Shown in pieces: positions 1 through 5,379 of a stretch of DNA of 7,511 nucleotides. The notes under the pieces were generated by a model. That model was not told the origin of the DNA, searched no databases, and saw nothing but the letters and a program-made list of their open reading frames with translations. The DNA is taken from contig JACRDR010000200.1 in assembly GCA_016212845.1 (NCBI GenBank), positions 1-7,511 of the forward strand, written 5' to 3'. Both the position numbers and the translations under genes were made by a program. Every line of letters begins with the position of its first letter. The first letter of the stretch is position 1. The DNA comes from Elusimicrobiota bacterium. Lineage in GTDB: Bacteria > Elusimicrobiota > Elusimicrobia > UBA1565 > JACRDR01.

Positions 1-455
1 ACCGGATGCGGCTGGCGCTCGACATCGCGCGCGCGGCCCGGGCGGAGTGGCCGAAAGAGCTGCCCCTCTTCGCGCGCATTTCGGCGACCGACTGGGCCGA
101 CGGCGGCTGGGACGTGCCGGACGCGGTCGAGCTTTGCCGGGCCTTGAAGGAGGCCGGTGTCGACCTGATCGACTGCTCGAGCGGCGGCAACGTGCCGAAG
201 GCCCGCATCCCGGTCGGGCCGGGGTACCAGGTGCCCTTCGCGGAGACGATCCGCAAAGAGGCGAAGGTGCCCACCGGCGCGGTGGGGCTCATCACGAAGC
301 CCGAGCAGGCGGAGAAGATCGTCGCCTCGGGGCAGGCGGACGTCGTCCTGCTCGCGCGCGAGCTCCTGCGCGACCCGTATTGGCCGCTGCGCGCCGCCAA
401 GGTGCTCGGGGCGGACATTCCGTGGCCTAAACAATACGCGCGGGCCAAAGACTAA
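1..455 (+). CDS. NADH:flavin oxidoreductase, YqjM/NamA-like old yellow enzyme (5' partial)
   Basis: This is the C-terminal part of an FMN-dependent ene-reductase of the old yellow enzyme family, which reduces activated C=C bonds with NAD(P)H. The reading frame (codons from base 3) is open at the window edge, so the ATG at 6 is an internal methionine: the preceding codon gives Arg, matching the family's NR-(L/M)-R-L stretch. Counting from that Met, FARISATDW (22-30), VDLIDCSSGG (52-61), PGYQVPFAE (72-80) and TGAVGLIT (90-97) are characteristic of the YqjM subgroup. ARELLRDPYW (117-126) lies in the FMN-phosphate region. From remembered YqjM numbering, Arg24 and Arg118 fit the FMN-contacting Arg215 and Arg308. 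Arg146 in the YARAKD tail fits Arg336, the arginine finger reaching the neighbouring subunit's active site. The C-terminus looks complete and ends in TAA. The physiological substrate cannot be told. The tandem-ACT gene follows after 16 bases. Confidence 0.93.
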   Translation, partial: RMRLALDIARAARAEWPKELPLFARISATDWADGGWDVPDAVELCRALKEAGVDLIDCSSGGNVPKARIPVGPGYQVPFAETIRKEAKVPTGAVGLITKPEQAEKIVASGQADVVLLARELLRDPYWPLRAAKVLGADIPWPKQYARAKD

Positions 456-459
456 GAGG

Positions 460-465
460 TAGAAT
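460..465 (+). promoter_or_regulatory. TAGAAT -10 element, possible leaderless promoter of the ACT gene
   Basis: TAGAAT lies in the 16-base gap after the oxidoreductase stop, with six bases between it and the ATG at 472. Transcription would therefore start at or next to the start codon. No convincing -35 is seen at 15-19 bp upstream. A Shine-Dalgarno-like AGAGG (455-459) also exists but is 12 bases from the ATG, rather far. It could serve read-through transcripts from the oxidoreductase gene. The spacing repeats at three other genes in the window. Confidence 0.5.
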
Positions 466-471
466 CCAACC

Positions 472-879
472 ATGAAAGTCCAAGTTTTGAAGCAGTACAG
501 CGTCTTCCTGGCCAACGAGCCGGGCGCGCTGGGCAGCGTCGCCAAGCTGTTCTCCCAAGAGGGCATCAACCTCCTCGGCATCAGCTCCGAGGTCCGCGAC
601 GACTCGGCGCTGGTCCGCATCGCGGTGGAGCCGGACGGCGACTTTTCCGGCGTGCTCACCAAGGCCGGCTTCGCCAGCGTCGAGACCAAGCTCATCTCCA
701 TCGAGGTGCCCGACAAGCCGGGCGCTCTCGCCAGTATCTCGGACACGCTCGGCAAGGCCGGGATCAACATCACGAACGTCTACGGCACCGCTCTGCACGG
801 CCACTCCTGCCGCATCCTGCTCGGCGTGACCAACACCGACAAGGCGCTGAAGGCGCTCGAGAAGCTTCAGGCGGCGTAA
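472..879 (+). CDS. Tandem ACT-domain protein, probable amino-acid-binding regulator
   Basis: The protein has 135 residues made almost entirely of two ACT domains (about 1-68 and 73-135). ACT domains are beta-alpha-beta folds that bind small ligands, usually amino acids, at dimer interfaces. Each repeat shows the family signature of a strand, an N/D-x-P-G turn, a helix and a G-I-N strand: NEPGALGSVAKLF with GINLLGISS in the first, and DKPGALASISDTL with GINITNVYG in the second. There is no catalytic or DNA-binding domain, so it probably acts by binding a partner or as a stand-alone sensor. Its TAA stop overlaps by one base the ATG of the cyclodeaminase-family gene. This suggests translational coupling and makes that enzyme the most likely partner. 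The ATG at 472 is chosen because the first ACT strand begins at once and because of the TAGAAT element and AGAGG upstream. The ligand is unknown. Confidence 0.9.
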   Translation: MKVQVLKQYSVFLANEPGALGSVAKLFSQEGINLLGISSEVRDDSALVRIAVEPDGDFSGVLTKAGFASVETKLISIEVPDKPGALASISDTLGKAGINITNVYGTALHGHSCRILLGVTNTDKALKALEKLQAA

Positions 880-1838
880 TGCTTTACTTGTCGCGGCGGG
901 ACGTCGAAAAGGTCGGGTTGTCGATGAAGGAGATCATCGACACCCTCGAGGAGATGTTCCGGGAAAAGGCGGCCGGCCGCACCGAGATGCCGCCCAAGCC
1001 CGGCATCCACCCCAAGACGGACTCGTTCATCCACGCCATGCCCGCCCAGATCCCCGCCCTGAAGGCGGCCGGGATGAAATGGGTTTCCGGCTTTCCGGGC
1101 AACCTGGACAAGGGGCTGCCCTACATCTCCGGGCTGCTGATCCTAAACGATACGGACAGCGGCTTGCCGCTGGCGGTCATGGATTGCACCTGGATCACCG
1201 CGATGCGGACCGGGGCGGCGACGGCGCTCTCGGCCAAGTATCTCGCCCGGCCCGACTCGAAGACGTGCGGCATCCTCGCCTGCGGAGTGCAGGGCCGCTC
1301 CAACCTGGAGGCCTTGGCCTGTCTTTTCGAGCTGGAAACCGTGAAGGCGTTCGATATCCGGCCGGACGTCGCCCGCAAATTTTGCGAGGAAATGTCGGAA
1401 CAACTCGATCTCGACGTACTCCCGGTCTGCCGGCCCGAGGAGGCGGTGGTCGGCCTCGACATCGTGGTGACCAGCGGTCCGATCCTCAAGAAGCCGACCC
1501 CGGTCATCGAGTCCGGCTGGCTCAAGGCGGGCGGTTTCGCCTCCGCGGTCGACTTCGACTCGTACTGGACTCCGGCCTCGATGCTCGAGGTGGAAAAGCT
1601 CGCCACCGACGATCTCGAGCAGATGGAGTATTACCGCCGGGAAGGCTATTTCCAGCGCACCCCCAAGGCGTACGCCGAGCTCGCCGACCTCGTCGTGGGC
1701 CGCAAGGAGGGCCGCAAGACGCCCTTCGAGCGCACCATGGCCATCAATCTCGGCATCGCCCTCGAGGATATGGCGACCGCGTCCCGGATCTATGACCGAG
1801 CCCTCCGCGGGGGGGTAGGCGAAGAACTCGAACTTTAG
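879..1838 (+). CDS. Ornithine cyclodeaminase / mu-crystallin family NAD(P)-dependent enzyme
   Basis: The 319 residues match the usual length of this family, which includes ornithine cyclodeaminase, archaeal alanine dehydrogenase, ketimine and pyrroline-2-carboxylate reductases and SbnB-like enzymes. The substrate half carries AAGMKWVSG (63-71) with Lys67, and WITAMRTGAATALSAKYLAR (105-124) with Arg110; both residues hold the substrate carboxylate in characterised members. The Rossmann nucleotide loop is GILACGVQGRSN (131-142). The C-terminal ELADLVVGRKEGR and INLGIALEDMATA (289-301) segments are typical. At the place where true ornithine cyclodeaminases have a G-A-D-x-P-G-K-x-E-type motif with the catalytic Asp, this protein has AVDFDSYW (223-230). 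Ornithine deamination should therefore not be assumed; a dehydrogenase or imine reductase role is equally possible. The ATG overlaps the ACT-gene stop (TAATG). Only weak purine-rich sequence lies before it, consistent with translational coupling. The enzyme should be cytosolic. Confidence 0.9.
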   Translation: MLYLSRRDVEKVGLSMKEIIDTLEEMFREKAAGRTEMPPKPGIHPKTDSFIHAMPAQIPALKAAGMKWVSGFPGNLDKGLPYISGLLILNDTDSGLPLAVMDCTWITAMRTGAATALSAKYLARPDSKTCGILACGVQGRSNLEALACLFELETVKAFDIRPDVARKFCEEMSEQLDLDVLPVCRPEEAVVGLDIVVTSGPILKKPTPVIESGWLKAGGFASAVDFDSYWTPASMLEVEKLATDDLEQMEYYRREGYFQRTPKAYAELADLVVGRKEGRKTPFERTMAINLGIALEDMATASRIYDRALRGGVGEELEL

Positions 1839-1851
1839 GCGAAAATCGGCG

Positions 1852-1879
1852 TTGTTTTCGGCCGGTTTCGTGCTAGAAT
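1852..1879 (+). promoter_or_regulatory. Extended -10 promoter of the cold-shock gene
   Basis: A -35-like TTGTTT (1852-1857) and a TAGAAT -10 (1874-1879) are separated by 16 bp. A TGC just before the hexamer (1871-1873) makes it an extended -10. The predicted start near 1886 leaves a leader of about 42 bases, much shorter than the long thermosensing leader of E. coli cspA. A 6-bp dyad, CGAAAA (1840-1845) with TTTTCG (1855-1860), overlaps the -35 and could be an operator or chance. Confidence 0.7.
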
Positions 1880-1909
1880 GTATGGGCAGCACGTAGTTAG
1901 TCGTTAACA

Positions 1910-1917
1910 AGAGGATC
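1910..1917 (+). promoter_or_regulatory. Shine-Dalgarno sequence of the cold-shock gene
   Basis: AGAGGATC (1910-1917) matches the GAGG core and the GATC end of the sequence complementary to the 16S rRNA tail. GAGG ends 13 bases before the ATG at 1928. This is a slightly long but usable spacing. It shows the cold-shock gene uses a normal leader, unlike several of its neighbours. Confidence 0.6.
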
Positions 1918-1927
1918 AACAAATAGC

Positions 1928-2131
1928 ATGGCTAAAGGCAAAGTGAAGTGGTTCAACGATCAGAAGGGCTTCGGTTTCATCACGCCGGACGACGGGTCCA
2001 AGGACCTTTTCGTTCATCACACGGCGATCCAGGGTGAGGGTTTCCGCTCTCTCGCGGAAAACCAGGCTGTGGAATTCGACGTGCAGGAGTCCGAGAAGGG
2101 CCCGCGCGCCGTGAACGTTAGAAAGATCTAA
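1928..2131 (+). CDS. Cold-shock domain protein (CspA family)
   Basis: This is a 67-residue single cold-shock domain, the standard length for the family. It is a five-stranded OB-fold that binds single-stranded RNA and DNA and acts as an RNA chaperone in the cytoplasm. It opens with MAKGKVKWFNDQKGFGFITP. RNP1 is KGFGFI (13-18) and RNP2 is LFVHH (27-31); Trp8, Phe15, Phe17, Phe28 and His30 form the usual stacking surface. The end, GPRAVNVRKI, is also typical. The gene is a monocistronic unit between its own promoter and terminator, so high independent expression is likely. Cold induction cannot be judged from sequence: many CspA-family members are constitutive, and the leader here is short. The ATG at 1928 is the only start that gives the conserved N-terminus. 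Confidence 0.97.
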   Translation: MAKGKVKWFNDQKGFGFITPDDGSKDLFVHHTAIQGEGFRSLAENQAVEFDVQESEKGPRAVNVRKI

Positions 2132-2146
2132 CGAACCACTGAACAG

Positions 2147-2186
2147 AGAGCCCCGGATCGGGAAACCGATCCGGGGCTCTTGTTTT
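2147..2186 (+). terminator. Rho-independent terminator after the cold-shock gene
   Basis: A perfect 15-bp stem pairs 2147-2161 with 2166-2180 around a GAAA tetraloop (2162-2165). It is followed by the T-rich tract TTGTTTTAT. It begins 15 bases after the cold-shock stop codon. The GC-rich stem, GNRA loop and U-tract make this a textbook intrinsic terminator that closes the unit and isolates the gene at 2274. Confidence 0.95.
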
Positions 2187-2261
2187 ATATCCCGCCGCGA
2201 ATAGGCCCAAAGACCATTCAACCTAGGGCTTAGGCCCCATCCGGGAATCCCCCGTACGCCC

Positions 2262-2267
2262 TAAAAT
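2262..2267 (+). promoter_or_regulatory. TAAAAT -10 element, possible leaderless promoter of the exported-protein gene
   Basis: TAAAAT (2262-2267) is a near-consensus -10 with exactly six bases before the ATG at 2274. It lies after a strong terminator, so a new promoter is needed here. No clear -35 is present. The GAGGGT right before the ATG is too close to work as a Shine-Dalgarno, which favours leaderless initiation. Just upstream is an imperfect palindrome GGGAATCCC (2243-2251), and a 7-bp direct repeat TAGGCCC occurs at 2202-2208 and 2231-2237; their significance is unknown. Confidence 0.6.
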
Positions 2268-2273
2268 GAGGGT

Positions 2274-4511
2274 ATGCGATATCCCGGCATCGCCGCAGCC
2301 CTCGTTTTACCCCTCCTCCTTAATAATCCGCTTTTCGCGGCCGATCCGGACGACGATAGCGTGGAACCGACCCAGTGGACCGTCCCGGAAGTCACTCCAC
2401 CCTCTCCTTCGGCGCCGACCGGCAGTTCGGAAGGCGACTACGCCAACCAGGACCGGCGCCGGATGGACGAACAGCGCCGCAAAGACGTGCTCGACCAGCT
2501 TTGCCGCCACATCCGGCTGAACCACGATTTCCATTTCGGCGGCAACGGCCCGCGCGCGACTTTGGGCGTTAGCCGGCGGATGGAAGCGGACGTAAACAAC
2601 GAGCTCGTCCTCTTGGACGAAGAGAAGCTCGAGTTCGGCTGGAACTACGGCAAGCCTATCCCCATGGGGGACGACGTCTCCGGATCGGTCGCCTTCGGCG
2701 CGAGCATGTCGGGCAAATCGACGGTCGCGCGCCGCCTGGGCACCTTTTCGAGCTGCAACGAGCTGGACCGCCTGGTGAACGTGACCGACATCAAGGTCGT
2801 CGTTCCGATCCTGCCGGGGCACTTGGAGGGGATCGGGAACTTCATCGTTCCGATCTCGGCGGAGAGCATCGCGAACATGCAGAAGGGCGAGCTGTGGCGG
2901 CTTCCCCTGACGGTCAATTTGAACTACGGCGCGGGGGCCGGGGCGGCCGCTTCGGACATGGCGATATCTCTGGGCTACAGCAAGAGCAAGAACGGCGCCT
3001 CGAGCATGACGCTGTGGCGGCTCGACGAGAAGCGCGTGCGCTTTCGCTTCCGCGTGGACTTCGTCCAGGTCGTGTCTAAGTCCGTGGGGTTCTCGCAAAC
3101 GTTCCCGCCGATCGAATTCGCCGAAAAGGGCGCGAACATCCTGTCCACCTTGGTGCGGCGGCAGATCGCGGGCCGGCTCCATCGCTACACGAGCGCCTAC
3201 ATCGGATTTTCGAGCGCGAAGTCGGACGGGCGGAGGCTCCTCCTCGAGTACGTGATCGACCCGACCAAACGGGAAGAGGCGGAGGCGCTCGCCGAGGCGC
3301 TGCGCGGAAACTTCATACTGCTCACCCGCTACGGCCTGAAGGTGCAGACCACCACGACCTCCCGCGAGGAATCGCTCGAGGCGTACGACAAGCTGCAGAA
3401 CCTGACCGCCGAGCACCTGGGCGACGCGGATTACGCGGCCCGCTCCGACTACCAGGGCTACGCGAAGAGCTTCCCGATCAACATCCCGTTCTTCGTGAGC
3501 CGCACTCTCAACGAGAACCTGTCCAAGGACTCGGTGACGCGCTTCACCGGCGACGGCGGCGTGTTCGAGTTCAACAGCGCGAACCGTTCGCCGAACGTCG
3601 AGTACTTCAATGCGCCGTTCATCGGCCCGATCGTCAAAGACCTCGAGAGCCGAAACGTGGACGTGATCACCATGGCGCCGGACGGCATCTCCCACGTCGA
3701 CCCGATCGCGGTCTACGTCCACAACCAGGGCTTTCTCCGGCTGCCGGCCTCCTCCGTGCGGATGATCACGGAGGACGCCAACTCGGTGCTGCGCCTGGCG
3801 GGCGTCGCCAGGACCGGGCGGACGGACCGGTCGATGGAGATTCCGGCCGAGCGCTTCCTGCCCCCGGTGAAGCCGGTCCCCGCGTACTCGGAGAGTCCCG
3901 AACCTCGGGATCCCTCGGACCAAAAGGGCTGGACTTCGTTTACCCTCGTGATGAACCAGAAGGCGGTCAAAGAGGCGCTCTCGGCCACGATCCCGCAGGT
4001 TCTCCAGGCGTTTTCGCGCGCGGTGCCGATCGCCGACCGCGACTGGGCGGCGTGGCTGGCCTCGAACGGCACCTACCGCGACGGCAAGCTCGAGTTCGAC
4101 GAGCGAAAGGCGAAGGAGGAGCTGGGCATCTCGAACGACGGCGCGACCTCCGGCGACCTCGGCTGGCTGCGCAAGCTCGCCGTCGAGGCGGGCGGCCTCG
4201 CGGCCGACCTGGCCGAGGCCTCGGTGAGCCACCAGACGCCCGAGGCCCGCTCCGCGTCGCTGGCGAAGGCGACGAGCCACAAGAACCGAAGCGGACTTCC
4301 GCCGCAGGACGTGATCCGCGTCCTCGTGCAGTTCATGGACCCGTTGGACCTCACGGGCGACTTTGTCTCGGCGGTCGACGGCACGACCAAGCACGCGACG
4401 AAGATCCAGGCCCACTACCAGCTCAAGCAAGGCCGCGCCGAAGTGCCGATGCTGAGGGCCGCCGGCGAGACGCGCGCTCGCTTCGGCGACGGCGGCGCGC
4501 TCACCGACTAG
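2274..4511 (+). CDS. Large exported protein of unknown function
   Basis: This is a 745-residue protein that I do not recognise. It begins with a Sec signal peptide: Arg2, a hydrophobic core at about 6-16, and LFA-A near 20-23 as a likely cleavage site. A Pro/Ser/Thr/Asp-rich linker (about 24-56) and a charged segment (60-75) follow. Residues about 85-330 alternate short polar and hydrophobic stretches such as TDIKVVVPIL, GNFIVPIS, LPLTVNLNYGAG and VRFRFRVDFVQVV, which suggests a beta-rich domain. A second mixed region spans about 330-530. Another Pro-rich linker (529-548) leads to a mainly helical C-terminal part (about 560-690). There are exactly two cysteines, C77 and C161, which could pair once exported. 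No membrane helix follows the signal peptide, there is no lipobox, and no clear C-terminal outer-membrane signature (it ends GGALTD), so a soluble periplasmic or secreted protein is the simplest reading. An ATG at 2266 is in another frame. Confidence 0.85.
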   Translation: MRYPGIAAALVLPLLLNNPLFAADPDDDSVEPTQWTVPEVTPPSPSAPTGSSEGDYANQDRRRMDEQRRKDVLDQLCRHIRLNHDFHFGGNGPRATLGVSRRMEADVNNELVLLDEEKLEFGWNYGKPIPMGDDVSGSVAFGASMSGKSTVARRLGTFSSCNELDRLVNVTDIKVVVPILPGHLEGIGNFIVPISAESIANMQKGELWRLPLTVNLNYGAGAGAAASDMAISLGYSKSKNGASSMTLWRLDEKRVRFRFRVDFVQVVSKSVGFSQTFPPIEFAEKGANILSTLVRRQIAGRLHRYTSAYIGFSSAKSDGRRLLLEYVIDPTKREEAEALAEALRGNFILLTRYGLKVQTTTTSREESLEAYDKLQNLTAEHLGDADYAARSDYQGYAKSFPINIPFFVSRTLNENLSKDSVTRFTGDGGVFEFNSANRSPNVEYFNAPFIGPIVKDLESRNVDVITMAPDGISHVDPIAVYVHNQGFLRLPASSVRMITEDANSVLRLAGVARTGRTDRSMEIPAERFLPPVKPVPAYSESPEPRDPSDQKGWTSFTLVMNQKAVKEALSATIPQVLQAFSRAVPIADRDWAAWLASNGTYRDGKLEFDERKAKEELGISNDGATSGDLGWLRKLAVEAGGLAADLAEASVSHQTPEARSASLAKATSHKNRSGLPPQDVIRVLVQFMDPLDLTGDFVSAVDGTTKHATKIQAHYQLKQGRAEVPMLRAAGETRARFGDGGALTD

Positions 4512-4521
4512 ACGTATTTAG

Positions 4522-4527
4522 TAGGAT
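4522..4527 (+). promoter_or_regulatory. TAGGAT element: -10 hexamer and/or Shine-Dalgarno of the regulator gene
   Basis: TAGGAT lies in the 22-base gap after the exported-protein stop, six bases before the GTG at 4534, the same offset as at three other genes. The embedded AGGA (4523-4526) is also an acceptable Shine-Dalgarno seven bases from the GTG, so this copy is ambiguous. The gene may be read from its own leaderless promoter, by read-through from upstream, or both. No -35 is evident. Confidence 0.4.
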
Positions 4528-4533
4528 CGGGCC

Positions 4534-5379
4534 GTGGCGGGTAAGACCGATTTCTCGGCCGTCCTGGTCCGTCAGCGCGAGTCCGCGGGCTTTCCGACGC
4601 CCTTCGGCTTCTACAAGGGCCGCGACGGCCGCCGCGCCCTCGGCCTCTCCTTCCCGAACTACTTGAAGCTCGAGCGCGGGCAGAGCCTGCCTCAGCCCAA
4701 GCGCCTGGAGCCGCTCCTGTCGGCCCTGGGCCTCGAGCCCGGCTCGGCGCAGGCCCGCGAGCTCGTCCGCGCCTACCTTCGCTCGGTGCTCGGCAGCGAC
4801 CGCCTGCTGGACCTCGCCGCCGGCGGGGCGAAGACGGACCCGGCGCCCCCCAGCTGGCTCCTCGCCGAGACCGCGTCGCGGCAGGCGATCGGCCAGCGCA
4901 AGGTGCAGCTTTCTCTGGACCAGTACGGCCTTCTCGCCAAGGAGCCGGTCGCCTACGTCTGCCATGCGGTCCTGGCGAATACGCAGGGCTGGCTGACGAA
5001 GGCCGAACTCTCCAAATTCTCGGGCAAGCCCGCCGCCGCGGTGGCGAAAGCTCTCGCCGCTCTCGAGAAGGCCGGCCTCGCGGAGCTCGACGGCGCGAAA
5101 GCGCGCAGCCCGCTCGCCGGGAAGTTCGTGACGCCGCCGGCGGCCACGCCGCTGACCGCTTCGATCTACGCCGCCCTGCAGAAGCACCGCGAGAGCTGGG
5201 CCGGCCGCGCGGTCCGCTCCCATTACCTGATCCTGCGCGCCCGCAAGGACGGTATGGAGAGCTACCTCCCGCATCTCGCCGACGCGGTGAGCCTCTCGGC
5301 GATCTACGGCGACGTGAAGCCCGGCGACGACTCCGAGTTCTACCTCGTCGAAGGCCGGGTCACTCGCCTTTTCGAGTGA
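4534..5379 (+). CDS. Helix-turn-helix / winged-helix regulator-like protein
   Basis: This 281-residue cytosolic protein has a GTG start. Residues about 7-68 resemble a Cro/C1-type helix-turn-helix: LVRQRESAGF, then LSFPNYLKLERGQSLPQPKRLEPLLSALGL, in which the S-x-x-Y-L-x-x-x-E-x-G-x-x-x-P core is typical. The loop between the first helices seems longer than usual. After a linker (about 97-110), residues 138-190 look like a winged helix: GWLTKAELSKFSGKPAAAVAKALAALEKAGLAEL, a MarR/DUF4423-like pattern. A C-terminal helical part (205-281) follows. The order HTH, winged helix, C-terminal domain recalls the TIGR02147/DUF4423 proteins of Fibrobacter and Bdellovibrio, but the match is loose. The GTG at 4534 gives a sensible N-terminus with AGGA upstream. 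The stop overlaps the DsbD-like GTG by four bases, so the protein may regulate that gene and itself. The ligand and DNA target are unknown. Confidence 0.75.
   Translation: MAGKTDFSAVLVRQRESAGFPTPFGFYKGRDGRRALGLSFPNYLKLERGQSLPQPKRLEPLLSALGLEPGSAQARELVRAYLRSVLGSDRLLDLAAGGAKTDPAPPSWLLAETASRQAIGQRKVQLSLDQYGLLAKEPVAYVCHAVLANTQGWLTKAELSKFSGKPAAAVAKALAALEKAGLAELDGAKARSPLAGKFVTPPAATPLTASIYAALQKHRESWAGRAVRSHYLILRARKDGMESYLPHLADAVSLSAIYGDVKPGDDSEFYLVEGRVTRLFE

Noticed and set aside
1840..1860. CGAAAA...TTTTCG dyad after the cyclodeaminase-family gene, considered as a terminator.
   Set aside because: The stem is only six AT-rich pairs with a nine-base loop and no T-tract after it; it overlaps the cold-shock -35 and is at most an operator.
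1886..1927. Possible cold-responsive RNA thermosensor in the cold-shock leader.
   Set aside because: The predicted leader is only about 42 bases with no strong stem; nothing resembles the long cspA leader.
2266..2520. An ATG eight bases before the chosen start at 2274 opens an 84-codon frame.
   Set aside because: It is in a different frame, overlaps the -10 element and gives a Ser/Arg/Pro-rich product without a signal peptide or domain.
2697..2723. GASMSGKST (residues 142-150 of the exported protein) fits the Walker A pattern GxxxxGK[ST], suggesting an ATPase.
   Set aside because: The protein has a clear Sec signal peptide, the match is not framed by the expected strand and helix, and no Walker B partner is evident. 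Most likely a chance match.
2307..4430. A 707-codon open frame on the minus strand opposite the exported-protein gene.
   Set aside because: Its translation is Arg/Val/His/Asp-rich with no domain or signal, as expected for the antisense shadow of a GC-rich gene. The plus strand has a signal peptide and sensible composition.
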